From CAYMSA01 sp964392965 (GTDB lineage: Bacteria > Actinomycetota > Coriobacteriia > Anaerosomatales > Anaerosomataceae): a stretch of DNA of 30,327 nucleotides. A program made the translations under genes and the position numbers. Each line of letters starts with the position of its first letter. The first letter of the stretch is position 1. Below are positions 10,927 through 19,451 of the stretch, one piece after another. Below the pieces are notes generated by a model, which was not told the origin of the DNA, ran no database searches, and saw nothing but the letters and a program-made list of their open reading frames with translations. The DNA lies in contig CAYMSA010000015.1 of assembly GCA_964392965.1 (NCBI GenBank), forward strand, positions 1-30,327, written 5' to 3'.

Positions 10927-11679
10927 TCACTGACGGAGACCCGCCGCATACATGCCGAGCGCCTTGAGCCGCGCCGGCACGTGATGGACCACGTACGCAC
11001 GCACGAATCCGAAGCCGTCGAGCAACGTGCGACGATCGATGCCGAGTGCGGGCACCTCAGCCATGCGCGCGGCCATGAGCGCCCGGAGCGCCGCATCTGC
11101 CGGGTGCGATAACGTACAGCAGCGCTCGACCGAACGTTCGCACGAAGCGCACACCGGTCCACCGTGCTCGATCGAGTAGCGTCCCTCCCCGCTTGTCGGC
11201 GTACCACACTGCACGCAGGTGGAGAACTGTGGCCGGTAGCCGTGCATCGCGATGCCCTTCAGGAGAAAGGCGGTCACGAGCGCAAGAAGCCCGTCTGCGT
11301 CCGCACTCTCCATCACGCCGAGTGTCGCCACCGCCAGGCCGAAAAGGCGTTCCTCGGCCTGCTCCTCCACCGAGATCTTGTCCAGGAAGTCCGCCACGAC
11401 CGAGGCGGCGAGCGAACGATCCAGGTCGGTCCGGATGCCCGCATGGGCGTGGACGAGCTCGACCTCGGTGATGGTGAAGAGGGTGCGCCCAGGGTGGAGC
11501 AGCAAGTCCACGACCGAGAGGGGCTCGATGCGCCCGCCGAGGCGCGAACCGGGCTTGCGCGCGCCCTTGGCGACCGCGCGCACCTGACTGCCGTCGGCGG
11601 CGAGGAACGTCACGATGAGATCGGTCTCGCCGAGCTTCGTCTTCTTGAGGGCGAGGCCGCGGACGCGAACCGGCGGCAT
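10927..11679 (-). CDS. recO: DNA repair protein RecO
   Basis: Recombination mediator that works with RecF/RecR to load RecA on SSB-coated gaps and to anneal strands. 250 residues. The N-terminal OB-fold begins with RVRGLALKKTKLGETDLIV and TKLGETD is the usual family signature. The C-terminal helical domain carries a four-cysteine zinc site: C155-x2-C158 and C177-x2-C180. ATG at 11679 has AAGG 7 nt upstream, inside the end of deoC, and sits 3 nt after the deoC stop, so it is coupled to deoC. Last gene of the nine-gene run that begins with phoH; era-recO adjacency, here separated by deoC, is common in many bacteria. Confidence 0.93.
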   Translation of the reverse strand: MPPVRVRGLALKKTKLGETDLIVTFLAADGSQVRAVAKGARKPGSRLGGRIEPLSVVDLLLHPGRTLFTITEVELVHAHAGIRTDLDRSLAASVVADFLDKISVEEQAEERLFGLAVATLGVMESADADGLLALVTAFLLKGIAMHGYRPQFSTCVQCGTPTSGEGRYSIEHGGPVCASCERSVERCCTLSHPADAALRALMAARMAEVPALGIDRRTLLDGFGFVRAYVVHHVPARLKALGMYAAGLRQ

Positions 11680-11682
11680 CAG

Positions 11683-12372
11683 TCAGCCTTGACGTGCTGA
11701 GAACTGCTCGAGGATCTCGAGACCGGATGAGGTCCCGATGCGGCTAGCTCCCGCTTCGAGCATCTCGAGCGCGGTATCAAGGTCGCGAATGCCGCCGGCC
11801 GCCTTCACGCCGACTTCGGGGCCCACGACGCCACGGATGGTCCTGACGTCGTCGATGGACGCACCCCGGGGGCCGAACCCGGACGACGTCTTCACGTATG
11901 AGGCACCCGACTCGACGGCGATTACCGATGCGGTTTCGATGAGTGACGAGTGGAGGTGGCCGGTCTCGATGATGACCTTCACGAGGGCCGAGCCTCCGGA
12001 GGCGCTCCGGACGCTCTCGACGACCGCTGCCACGTCGGCGCGGACGAAGCGATCGTCGCCTTCGAGGAGCGCTCCGATGGCCATCACCATGTCGATCTCC
12101 CTGCAGCCGAGTGCCACGAGCTGCGCGGCCTCGGCGACCTTCGTCTGGGTGAGGGCGTTGCCGAACGGGAAGCCCACGACCGAGCACAGGCGCGTCGCGG
12201 CACCTGCGAGAGCCTCGCCCACGGCCGGAACGAGACTCGGCGACACGCACAGCGTGGCGAACCCCTGGTCACGCATCGCACGCGCCCACTCCGCGGCCGC
12301 TGCCGCACCCGCTGTGGGCTTGAGCAGCGTCTGGTCGATGGTTGCGGCAAGCGCCTCGCGTGTCGTGATCAC
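11683..12372 (-). CDS. deoC: Deoxyribose-phosphate aldolase
   Basis: Class I aldolase converting 2-deoxyribose-5-phosphate to glyceraldehyde-3-phosphate and acetaldehyde in deoxynucleoside catabolism. 229 residues, the compact bacterial form. Catalytic residues can be placed by family comparison: D94 in CREIDMV, Schiff-base lysine K161 in SYVKTSSGFG, and K190 in GVKAAGGIRD. The GTG start at 12372 overlaps the era TGA by 4 nt. Its position between era and recO, with cytidine deaminase two genes upstream, places two pyrimidine deoxynucleoside salvage enzymes inside a housekeeping operon. Confidence 0.96.
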   Translation of the reverse strand: MITTREALAATIDQTLLKPTAGAAAAAEWARAMRDQGFATLCVSPSLVPAVGEALAGAATRLCSVVGFPFGNALTQTKVAEAAQLVALGCREIDMVMAIGALLEGDDRFVRADVAAVVESVRSASGGSALVKVIIETGHLHSSLIETASVIAVESGASYVKTSSGFGPRGASIDDVRTIRGVVGPEVGVKAAGGIRDLDTALEMLEAGASRIGTSSGLEILEQFSARQG

Positions 12373-13283
12373 AGGCCCTCCCCGTAGCCGAATCGACGGA
12401 TCTGCGCACCGTCACGGCGCCAGTCCTTCCGTACCTTCACTCTCAGGTCGAGATACACCTTCGTGCCGAGCAACCGTTCCATGTCCTCGCGGGCTGCCGT
12501 ACCGACGGCGCGGATCATCTCCCCACCAGTACCGATGATGATGCCCTTCTGTGACTCCCGTTCCACATAGACGACGCAACGCACCGTGTGAAGCTCGCGT
12601 GCCTCATCGTACTCGAGGTCATCGAGCGCCACCCCCACCGCATGAGGCACCTCGTCCCGCGTGAGTCGCAGCACCTTCTCGCGCACGAGTTCGGCGAGCA
12701 TCACCTCGAGTGGCTGGTCCGTCTTCATGTCGCGCGGGAAGAACCGGGGACCTGGAGGGAGCAGCGGGATCACCGTCTCCACGAACGCGTCGAGGTTCTT
12801 GCCTGTGTGCGCCGAGAGAGCGATCTCCGCGACGGGTTTCACGAGTTCGCGTGCGCGTGCGCACTGACGCTCGATGGTCGCGGCATCCGCGATGTCGGTC
12901 TTGGTGATCACGAGCACGACGGGCCGCTTGCCGCGCACCACTCGCTCGGCCACCCATGCGTCGCCCGTACCCACGGGCGCCGTCGCATCGATACAGAACA
13001 CGATCACGTCCACGTCGGCCGCGGCGAGCACGCTCGAGCGGTTGACCTCCTCGCCCAGCGCGTCCACCGGCTTGTGCAGACCCGGCGTGTCCACGAGAAC
13101 GATCTGCGCGTCGTCCCGGTCGAGGACGGCCCGGAGCCGATGGCGGGTCGTCTGCGGCGTGCTGGAGGTGATCGCCACCTTCACGCCCACGAGCGCATTC
13201 ACCAGCGTGCTCTTGCCCGCGTTCGGTCGGCCCACCAGCGCCACGAACCCGCTCGGGATGGTCTCCTCGGAGAGGTAGGTCAC
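12369..13283 (-). CDS. era: GTPase Era, 16S rRNA maturation factor
   Basis: Membrane-associated GTPase that binds near the 3' end of 16S rRNA and checks 30S assembly. 304 residues, normal. G1 GRPNAGKS at 18-25, G3 DTPG at 65-68, and a G4 motif reading TKTD (127-130) rather than the canonical NKxD, a substitution I have also seen in actinobacterial Era proteins. The C-terminal KH domain occupies roughly 205-304 with GIIIGTGGEMIRAVGTAAR as the RNA-binding GxxG helix-turn-helix. The GTG start at 13283 has GAGGGTG 7 nt upstream and overlaps the cdd stop by 4 nt. Its association with ybeY upstream in the same run links two 16S maturation factors. Confidence 0.97.
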   Translation of the reverse strand: MTYLSEETIPSGFVALVGRPNAGKSTLVNALVGVKVAITSSTPQTTRHRLRAVLDRDDAQIVLVDTPGLHKPVDALGEEVNRSSVLAAADVDVIVFCIDATAPVGTGDAWVAERVVRGKRPVVLVITKTDIADAATIERQCARARELVKPVAEIALSAHTGKNLDAFVETVIPLLPPGPRFFPRDMKTDQPLEVMLAELVREKVLRLTRDEVPHAVGVALDDLEYDEARELHTVRCVVYVERESQKGIIIGTGGEMIRAVGTAAREDMERLLGTKVYLDLRVKVRKDWRRDGAQIRRFGYGEGL

Positions 13284-13708
13284 TCGGCATCACCCTCGTT
13301 CTGGTCAAGGAACCCGCACACGAACGCTTCGGGCAGGAGTTCGCCGAGGTGCATGACGAGCACCTCATCAGCACGGCCGCCCATGATGACCCGCATCGCG
13401 GGGTTGAACTCGGCCAGGAACTGCCGACACGCGCCACACGGCACACACGGCGACTCGCAGTCGCCGACGATCGCAATGGCATCGAACTCCGTGCAGCCTC
13501 CGGTCACCGCCGCGAGCGCAGCGGCGCGCTCGGCACACAGACCGCTCCCGTACGCCGCGTTCTCGACGTTCACACCCTGGAAGATCTCTCCTGACGCGAA
13601 GACCGCCGCACCCACCTTGAATCCCGAGTAGGGCGCATACGCCCGTGGCTGCACCTCACGGGCGAACGCGAGCAGCGCGAGGTCAGTCTCGGTTATCTGG
13701 CGCGGCAT
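13280..13708 (-). CDS. cdd: Cytidine deaminase (small homotetrameric type)
   Basis: Zn-dependent deamination of cytidine or deoxycytidine to uridine or deoxyuridine. 142 residues, the tetrameric class. The zinc ligands and catalytic acid are all present: C58-A-E60 in GLCAERAAAL and P90-CGAC with C91 and C94. YAPYSGFKVGAA and VNVENAAYGSGLCAER are typical substrate-site segments. I chose ATG at 13708 with GGGGG 5 nt upstream; a longer frame reaching 13915 adds low-complexity Ser/Arg sequence that is a shadow of the upstream gene. With this start the gene overlaps the end of the CBS protein by 26 nt and its own end overlaps era by 4 nt. Confidence 0.95.
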   Translation of the reverse strand: MPRQITETDLALLAFAREVQPRAYAPYSGFKVGAAVFASGEIFQGVNVENAAYGSGLCAERAAALAAVTGGCTEFDAIAIVGDCESPCVPCGACRQFLAEFNPAMRVIMGGRADEVLVMHLGELLPEAFVCGFLDQNEGDAE

Positions 13709-14984
13709 CGTGGCCCCCGTTCTCGCTCTCGATTGCAGGCTCGACCAGCAGGCGGCGTACCCGTGTGCCTTCAACCTCGCGGACGGTGATCCCCACGCCC
13801 TCGACGACGATGCGCTCACCGCGCTCGGGGATGTGACCGGTGAGCTCGACGAACAGGCCGCCGATGGAGTCCGCCTCGAGTTCGATGTCGGTTCCCACGA
13901 GGTCGTTGAAGTCATCGATGGGTACTCGGCCGTCGAGTATGAGCGAGCCGTCCGGAAGACGCGTCACCATCTCCTCGGCACGATCGTACTCGTCGAATAT
14001 CTCGCCGACGATCTCCTCCAGTAGATCCTCGATGGTCACAAGACCGGCCGTTCCACCGTACTCGTCGGCCACAAGGGCGATGTGCGTCTTGCGTTGCCGC
14101 ATCTCGATGAGAAGCTGGTCGACCGGCTTGGTCTCCGGTACGAAGTACGCCTCCCGCACGAGCGAGGACACGGATGCAGGGCACGCCCCGCTCGCCATGC
14201 ACGAGAGCAGGTCCTTCGCATACAGGACGCCGAGGACGTCGTCGAGCGTCTCATGGTAGACAGGGACGCGCGAGAGGCCGGAATGCGTGATCAGCTCGAC
14301 CGCCTCGGCGACCGTCGCGTCGTCCTCGAGTGCCACCACGTCCGTACGCGGCACCATGACCTCGCGCACGATCGTGTCGGCGAAGTCCACCACCGCATCG
14401 AAGAACTCCTCGGCGGTATCGTCCCGCGTCGACTCCGCGTCCGACTCGGTCTCCACGCCATGCTCATCGCCGGTGGTCCAGGCATCGGTCACCGGACTGT
14501 CGGCCACCATCGATGCCAGGCGGATCCATCCCGCGCTGAACATCCGGGCGACGGGAGCGAGCAGTGAGGTGATACGCTCGGCGGCCGGTGCAGCCGCGAG
14601 GCCGACCTTCTCGGGATTCTGGACGGCGAGCGCGCGCGGCAGAGATTCACCGAGTGCGAACAGGAGCACGAGCGCGAGGACCGCCCCCCCGACAGCAGGC
14701 CACACACCAGGTATCTCGGACGCCCACAGACCCACCCATGCCCAGGCGACGGTCGTTGCAGCGTAGCCGAGCGCACGCCACAGGGCCGCCGCCGAAGCGA
14801 GCCGCCCCGGCCACTCGGCCAGCGCATCGAGCGAAGCCGCACCCTGGACGTCGGCCTCGAGTAGACGACGGGTCCGCGTCCGGGACAGGAGCCGGACAGC
14901 CGCCTCGGCGGCCGTGAGCGCGGATGCGACCGCGCCCACAAGGAGCGTCACACCGACAGAGACCAGCACGTTCACCAATGACAT
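13683..14984 (-). CDS. CNNM/DUF21 transmembrane protein with tandem CBS and CorC_HlyC domains
   Basis: Hemolysin C/CorC-family membrane protein, related to CNNM/MpfA magnesium exporters. 433 residues. The N-terminal DUF21 part has a membrane segment at about 5-30 and further hydrophobic segments at about 66-110, followed by ALGESLPRALAVQNPEKV, a variant of the usual GExxPK region. A CBS pair follows: MVPRTDVVALEDDATVAEA to about residue 265, and PETKPVDQLLIEMRQRKTH with VADEYGGTAGLVTIEDLLEE to about 330. The C-terminal CorC_HlyC domain (LDGRVPIDDFNDLVGTDIE onwards) ends near residue 415. Metal efflux is the best-known role of relatives, but the transported ion here is an inference. ATG at 14984 has only a weak GAAG nearby; GGGGAGG is 14 nt upstream. 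era, ybeY, phoH and such CBS proteins commonly cluster. Confidence 0.92.
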   Translation of the reverse strand: MSLVNVLVSVGVTLLVGAVASALTAAEAAVRLLSRTRTRRLLEADVQGAASLDALAEWPGRLASAAALWRALGYAATTVAWAWVGLWASEIPGVWPAVGGAVLALVLLFALGESLPRALAVQNPEKVGLAAAPAAERITSLLAPVARMFSAGWIRLASMVADSPVTDAWTTGDEHGVETESDAESTRDDTAEEFFDAVVDFADTIVREVMVPRTDVVALEDDATVAEAVELITHSGLSRVPVYHETLDDVLGVLYAKDLLSCMASGACPASVSSLVREAYFVPETKPVDQLLIEMRQRKTHIALVADEYGGTAGLVTIEDLLEEIVGEIFDEYDRAEEMVTRLPDGSLILDGRVPIDDFNDLVGTDIELEADSIGGLFVELTGHIPERGERIVVEGVGITVREVEGTRVRRLLVEPAIESENGGHDAAPDNRD

Positions 14985-15013
14985 GACGTTCTTCGATGCC
15001 TCCCCTGGGAGTC

Positions 15014-15715
15014 CTAGAACCAGAATAGCTGAAACACGAGGGTCGTCACGAGCAAGCCGAGCACTCCCCCGGCGACGACCTGCAGGACCGTGTGCGCACC
15101 ATTCTCCACCCGGCTCTGCGCGACCAGCAGGACGAGCAGCACCGCAAGCGCCGTCACGCCGGGATTGGCCGTCACGTAGGCGATCGCAGAGGCGGCGGCC
15201 GCGCCGATCGCAGCATGCCCCGAAGGCCAGCCGCCACGCATGAACGTCCCCGTCTTCGTGGCGGCTTTCACGACGAGTACCACGATCGACGTCACGAGTA
15301 CCGCCAGGACCGTCAGGTGCGCCGGGGTGTGCCGCACGCGGGTGAGAACCGAATCCATCACGCCCGAAACATGTCCGATGAACACCAGATAGCCGATCAC
15401 GACTGCGGTGATCGCCGAGACGAGGACGGCACCGGCCGCCACGTCCTTCGCGATCTTGGCGAGCGGGTTGTAGCCATCTGTGGCCAGATCCACTGTCGCC
15501 TCGATCGCGGTGTTCACGAGCTCTGCGCTCAGAACCAGGCCGATGGCGAACAGAAGCGCGATGAACTCGAACCGGGTGATTCTGAAGAAGAACGAAGCGA
15601 TGAGCACGAGGACCGCGACCGCAAGGTGAATGCGGACGTTGCGCTGGGTTCGGAGCGCATGCACCACGCCTTCGATGGCGTAGTTGAAGCTCGCCAACAG
15701 CGATCTGCTTCGCAC
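15014..15715 (-). CDS. dgkA: DgkA-type undecaprenol/diacylglycerol kinase fused to a PAP2-like phosphatase
   Basis: 233-residue integral membrane protein with two domains. Residues 1-115 are a DgkA-family kinase (undecaprenol kinase in Gram-positive relatives): SFNYAIEGVVHALRTQRNVRIH, ELVNTAIEATVDLATDGYNPLAKIAKD with the catalytic Glu and metal-binding acidic residues, then GAVLVSAITAVVIGYLVF. Residues about 130-233 resemble PAP2: GGWPSGHAAIGAAAA supplies motif 2 and AQSRVENGAHTVLQVVAGG motif 3, although the last acidic residue of motif 3 is Gln, and motif 1 is reduced to KTGTFMRGG. The fusion could both make and dephosphorylate a polyprenyl phosphate carrier. GTG at 15715 has GGAG 5 nt upstream; ybeY ends 8 nt before it. 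Confidence 0.9.
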   Translation of the reverse strand: MRSRSLLASFNYAIEGVVHALRTQRNVRIHLAVAVLVLIASFFFRITRFEFIALLFAIGLVLSAELVNTAIEATVDLATDGYNPLAKIAKDVAAGAVLVSAITAVVIGYLVFIGHVSGVMDSVLTRVRHTPAHLTVLAVLVTSIVVLVVKAATKTGTFMRGGWPSGHAAIGAAAASAIAYVTANPGVTALAVLLVLLVAQSRVENGAHTVLQVVAGGVLGLLVTTLVFQLFWF

Positions 15716-15723
15716 GCCTACTC

Positions 15724-16167
15724 CTACCCGGCGGTATAGGCCGCGAGGATGACCGCCTCCCGTGCCGCCATCACCTCGGCGTCCGCGTCGTCCTCATGAT
15801 CGTAACCGAGCAGGTGGAGCACGCCGTGGATCAGCAACACATCGAGCTCACGCTCCACGCTGTGCCCGAGCTCGACGGCCTGCCGCTCGGCAACGGTGGG
15901 TGCGATGACCACATCGCCGAGCAGGACGGGCTCGTCGCCAGGCGTGGGGCATGGGTCATCACAGCCGAAGGAGAGCACGTCCGTCGGCCCGGCGATGCCG
16001 CGATAGCGCTCGTTGAGCTCGGCCATCTCGTCCTCGTCCACCAACGCGATGGAGAGCTCGATGAGATCCGGGACGTCCTCGATGCGGAGCACGAAAAGCG
16101 CAAGCTCCTCGAACGCTTCAAGAGCCAGGGTCTCAGGCTCCCTGTGACTGACGATACTGACCTGCAT
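15724..16167 (-). CDS. ybeY: Endoribonuclease YbeY / rRNA maturation factor
   Basis: Single-strand-specific metallo-endoribonuclease involved in 16S rRNA 3'-end maturation and 70S quality control. 147 residues. The UPF0054 signature with zinc ligands H114-x3-H118-x5-H124 (HGVLHLLGYDH) is intact, and GPTDVLSFG upstream is the second conserved block. ATG at 16167 is supported by AAGGAG 4 nt upstream; this makes a 35-nt overlap with the end of the HD-domain gene before it. Order phoH-(HD phosphodiesterase)-ybeY-dgkA-cdd-era is conserved in many Gram-positive bacteria, which supports cotranscription. Confidence 0.96.
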   Translation of the reverse strand: MQVSIVSHREPETLALEAFEELALFVLRIEDVPDLIELSIALVDEDEMAELNERYRGIAGPTDVLSFGCDDPCPTPGDEPVLLGDVVIAPTVAERQAVELGHSVERELDVLLIHGVLHLLGYDHEDDADAEVMAAREAVILAAYTAG

Positions 16168-18259
16168 CTCGCTCCTTCGTCTCGGCCGGTTCCGGGTATT
16201 CGATCCTGGGGTGGTACATGCTCGCGAGCATGTGCGTGTAGACCGCGATGACCTCCTCGATCTCGCCGAGGGTGAGACCCGAGCGGTCGAGCTGATGATC
16301 GGTCACCTTCGCGCGCACCACGTGGCGCACACGCGCCTCGATGTTCTCCGGGGTGGGTTCGTCAAGTGCGCGAACACCCGCCTCGGATGCGTCGGCGAGC
16401 ATCACAAGCGCCGCCTCCGGTGAGGTCGGAACGCACCCGTCGTACCGGAAGTCGGCCTCGAGTACCGGGCGGCCTCCCTCGGCGGCCTTGTTGTAGAAGT
16501 ACCCCACGACGGAGGTTCCGTGATGCTGTCTGATGATGTCGACGATCTCGATCGGCAGCTTGTGCTCGACAGCGAGCTCCACGCCCTCACGCACATGGGC
16601 GGTGATGATGCGCGCCGAGAGCGCGGGTGGCGTCTCATCGTGCGGATTCTCCCGACCGGCCTGGTTCTCCACGAAGAACGCGGGACGACGGATCTTCCCG
16701 ACGTCGTGGAAGTATGCGCCCACCCGCGCGAGCAGCGAGTTCGCGCCGATCGCCTGCGCGGCCGCCTCGGCGAGGTTGCCGGCGGTGACCGAGTGCGCGT
16801 ACGTCCCCGGCGCCTCCGTGAGCAGCCGGCGCAGGAGCGGGTGACTCGGACTGCCGAGTTCGAGGAGCGTGATGTCGCTCGTGATGCCGAAGATGAACTC
16901 GAGGAAGGGCAGCAGACCGACCATCAGGACGGCGGTGACGAAGCCGCCAGCGAGGCCGTAGGCACCCGCCACGAGGGAGGGGCCGAGTGCGTTGCCCGAC
17001 GCGAAGGACGCCCCCGCCGAGACGACGCCGAGAAGCACCGTGAGAAACGCGCCTGCGTAGAGCAGGTGCGAGCGTTGCGAGATGCTCGAAAGGGCCGCGA
17101 TCGCGCACACGGACGACACGATCGTCACGACGACCTGCACGGAACCCGCGAAACCGAGGAGCTGCGTGCCGATCGTGATGAGCAACGTGAGGGCGATGGC
17201 GGGCCGTGCCCCGACGAGGAGCGTGACGAGCACGGCGGCGAGTGGAACGGGCATGAGGTAGGGTGACGCGCTCGGCGCGATGACCATGACGGCCCGCGTG
17301 ATGTAGAGCACTCCGAGGAACATCGTGGCAAGGAGTACGATGTACCGGGTGCTCACCCAGATGGTCTCCTCGTAGGCCGCGAGATAGGCGCCTGTCGCGA
17401 AGATCAGAAGCGCCATTATGCCGAGTCCCGCGAGCGTCGAAACCAGGTCCGTGCCCAGGTCGAGACCGCCGAGCGTCTTGATGATGTCGAGATCGCGCGC
17501 GGTGACGACATCACCCCGCGAGACGATGTCCTCGCCTTCTCCGATGACGATGACGACGGGAGAGACGGCCGTCGCGGCATCGGCTCGGGCCCGCTCGGTG
17601 GCGGCCTCGTCGACCATCAAGGTCGGCACGAGGAAGGAGTCGCCGAGCGCGATCACCGCGTACCGTTCAGGGATGCTGAGCGACAGCAACGCGGCACTCG
17701 CCGCGTACTGCTGGCGAACCGACGACAGGTCGTCCTCACGGATGCGCGAGGAGAGCACGCTCACGACAAGCCCCTCGACGCTGCGGGCTACCGTGGCGAG
17801 TGACGTGTCCTCAAGCGCCACGACCGCCTCGATGGTCTCCGTGGCGATCGTCGAGCCGTACCGTCCGGCGAGGTAGGTCACCTGGGCCGTCGCGTCCTCG
17901 CTATACGACACACGCGCCGAGGAGACCGAGGCGAAGAACTCGACGACCGAACTCCTGGCCGCGGAGCGAGCGTCGTCGTCGAAGACGTACACGGGAGAGA
18001 CCGCTTCGGATGCCGCCTGTCGCAGCGCGTCAGTGGCCTCCTGGTCGACGTACTGGATCGTCCTCGGCGCAGCGATGTCACGCGGGGCCGGCTCACCTTC
18101 CACCAGGCCGAGCGGCACGACGCTCACCGCGAGCGGGATGGCAGCCAACACGACGACGGCCAACCCCAGCGCGATGCGCTTGCCCGTGAGCGACGCGAGC
18201 CAGCCGTGCTTGGGCCACAGACGGCCGAGGCCGCGGACGACCGAGTCCCGCTTAGGCAT
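16133..18259 (-). CDS. pgpH: 7TM-HD c-di-AMP phosphodiesterase, PgpH/YqfF family
   Basis: Membrane HD-domain phosphodiesterase; PgpH relatives hydrolyse c-di-AMP to pApA, influencing osmotic and wall homeostasis. 708 residues, typical. Order: one membrane helix at about 28-48, a large extracytoplasmic 7TMR-HDED domain at about 50-280 (VEGEPAPRDIAAPRTIQYV is the family opening), a block of about seven helices at 285-470, then a cytosolic HD domain with AYFHDVGKIRRPAFFVENQ (H518-D519), and HHGTSVVGYFYNKA as a second metal-binding histidine motif. ATG at 18259 has AGGGA 9 nt upstream and overlaps the phoH stop by 8 nt. Function in this organism is inferred from family; no diadenylate cyclase lies in the window. 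Confidence 0.93.
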   Translation of the reverse strand: MPKRDSVVRGLGRLWPKHGWLASLTGKRIALGLAVVVLAAIPLAVSVVPLGLVEGEPAPRDIAAPRTIQYVDQEATDALRQAASEAVSPVYVFDDDARSAARSSVVEFFASVSSARVSYSEDATAQVTYLAGRYGSTIATETIEAVVALEDTSLATVARSVEGLVVSVLSSRIREDDLSSVRQQYAASAALLSLSIPERYAVIALGDSFLVPTLMVDEAATERARADAATAVSPVVIVIGEGEDIVSRGDVVTARDLDIIKTLGGLDLGTDLVSTLAGLGIMALLIFATGAYLAAYEETIWVSTRYIVLLATMFLGVLYITRAVMVIAPSASPYLMPVPLAAVLVTLLVGARPAIALTLLITIGTQLLGFAGSVQVVVTIVSSVCAIAALSSISQRSHLLYAGAFLTVLLGVVSAGASFASGNALGPSLVAGAYGLAGGFVTAVLMVGLLPFLEFIFGITSDITLLELGSPSHPLLRRLLTEAPGTYAHSVTAGNLAEAAAQAIGANSLLARVGAYFHDVGKIRRPAFFVENQAGRENPHDETPPALSARIITAHVREGVELAVEHKLPIEIVDIIRQHHGTSVVGYFYNKAAEGGRPVLEADFRYDGCVPTSPEAALVMLADASEAGVRALDEPTPENIEARVRHVVRAKVTDHQLDRSGLTLGEIEEVIAVYTHMLASMYHPRIEYPEPAETKERDAGQYRQSQGA

Positions 18260-19232
18260 CGCTTGCGTTCCCTGCGAATCGGGAGTCTTCGTAGTCGCGA
18301 TAGGCCGTCACGATGCGCTGCACGAGCCTGTGGCGGACGACGTCCCTCGGCTGCAGCTCGACGAAGGCCACATCCTTCACGTCCTTCAGGATGTCTCGCA
18401 CCTGCCGCAGCCCCGATGCCCCCTTGGGAAGATCGATCTGCGTCACATCGCCTGTCACCACGATCTTGCTGCCGAAGCCGAGGCGGGTCAGGAACATCTT
18501 CATCTGCTCCGGACTCGTATTCTGCGCCTCGTCGAGAATCACGAACGAGTCGTTGAGCGTCCTGCCGCGCATGAACGCCAACGGCGCCACCTCTATCACG
18601 CCACGTTCGGTCAGTGCGTTCGACTTCTCGATGTCCATCATGTCGAACAGGGCGTCGTAGAGCGGGCGCAGATACGGGTCGACCTTCTCGTAGAGGTTTC
18701 CGGGGAGGAATCCGAGCCGCTCACCGGCCTCGACGGCAGGACGGGTGAGGATGATCCGCCCGACCTCCTTCTTCTTGAGCGCCTCGACAGCCATCGCCAT
18801 CGCGAGGTAGGTCTTGCCGGTGCCGGCGGGCCCGATGCCGAACGTCACCGTGTTGGCGCGAATGGCATCGACGTAGCGCTTCTGGCCTGCCGTCTTGGCC
18901 CGGATGGTCTTACCGCGATGCGTGAGGATCACGTCCGAGAAGAGCGTGGACGGTGAGCAATCGTCGTGCCGCAACATGTCGATCGCGCGGTCGATGCTGT
19001 CCGGCGTGAGACGGGCATGCCCCTCCACGAGGGCGAAGAGCTCAGTGAACAACGCCGAGACGGCCTGCACCTCAGCGGTCTCCCCGGAGATCGTTATCTC
19101 ATTGCCCCGCACCAGAATCTCGGACTCGAACTGGTCCTCGACGAGCTTCAGGAGGTGATCGCCTTCCCCGAGCAGCTCGACCATGTCGACGCCCTCGGGC
19201 ACGATCAACCGGACCTGTGTGGGTTGTGTCAC
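18252..19232 (-). CDS. phoH: PhoH-like ATPase (YbeZ type)
   Basis: P-loop NTPase of the PhoH/YbeZ family, a predicted RNA helicase-like ATPase that functionally partners YbeY. 326 residues. After an N-terminal KH-like region (1-110), Walker A GPAGTGKT spans 134-141; ILTRPAVEAGERLGFLPG, DSFVILDEAQNTSPEQMKMFLTR (Walker B) and VVTGDVTQIDLP follow in family order. GTG at 19232 is used, with AGGGTG about 11 nt upstream. First gene of the nine-gene minus-strand run, preceded by an extended -10 promoter candidate at 19311-19319. The terminal TAA overlaps the next gene's ATG region by 8 nt. Confidence 0.96.
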   Translation of the reverse strand: MTQPTQVRLIVPEGVDMVELLGEGDHLLKLVEDQFESEILVRGNEITISGETAEVQAVSALFTELFALVEGHARLTPDSIDRAIDMLRHDDCSPSTLFSDVILTHRGKTIRAKTAGQKRYVDAIRANTVTFGIGPAGTGKTYLAMAMAVEALKKKEVGRIILTRPAVEAGERLGFLPGNLYEKVDPYLRPLYDALFDMMDIEKSNALTERGVIEVAPLAFMRGRTLNDSFVILDEAQNTSPEQMKMFLTRLGFGSKIVVTGDVTQIDLPKGASGLRQVRDILKDVKDVAFVELQPRDVVRHRLVQRIVTAYRDYEDSRFAGNASDA

Positions 19233-19310
19233 GTCTCGAGCACCCTCATCTCAGTCGGGCGTGCGTTCGCACGCGGAGGCGCTCGTACGAAAGCGCCGTG
19301 TCACCTGCCG

Positions 19311-19319
19311 ATTCTACCA
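19311..19319 (-). promoter_or_regulatory. Candidate extended -10 promoter of the phoH-recO operon
   Basis: Minus-strand TGGTAGAAT has an extended TGn element joined to TAGAAT (5/6 match), 79 nt before the phoH GTG. The -35 region is weak, as is usual for extended -10 promoters. This is the only good candidate in 19233-19451. Confidence 0.48.
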
Positions 19320-19393
19320 CGCGCGCTTCACCCGGAGCATCGCCGCACTTGCCCGCCATGCCCCGGGTGTGGCACCCTCGGGATGTCCTGCCG

Positions 19394-19412
19394 CCCGGCT
19401 CGAGGAGCCGGG
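19394..19412. repeat. 8-bp GC inverted repeat in the phoH/padR intergenic region
   Basis: CCCGGCTC (19394-19401) and GAGCCGGG (19405-19412) are perfect reverse complements around a 3-nt GAG. It lies 39 nt upstream of the padR-like ATG, in the presumed leader or promoter of that gene, with no T-run. It could be an operator dyad, an RNA hairpin or chance in GC-rich DNA. Apart from this and the phoH promoter I see nothing else in the 219-bp intergenic region. Confidence 0.4.
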
Positions 19413-19451
19413 GGCCGCACTGAGCCGACGACGACCCGGAGGTCTTGCACC

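Noticed and set aside
12894..12905. Era with TKTD instead of NKxD as a defective GTPase
   Set aside because: Other G motifs and the KH domain are intact and Thr at this position occurs in actinobacterial Era proteins.
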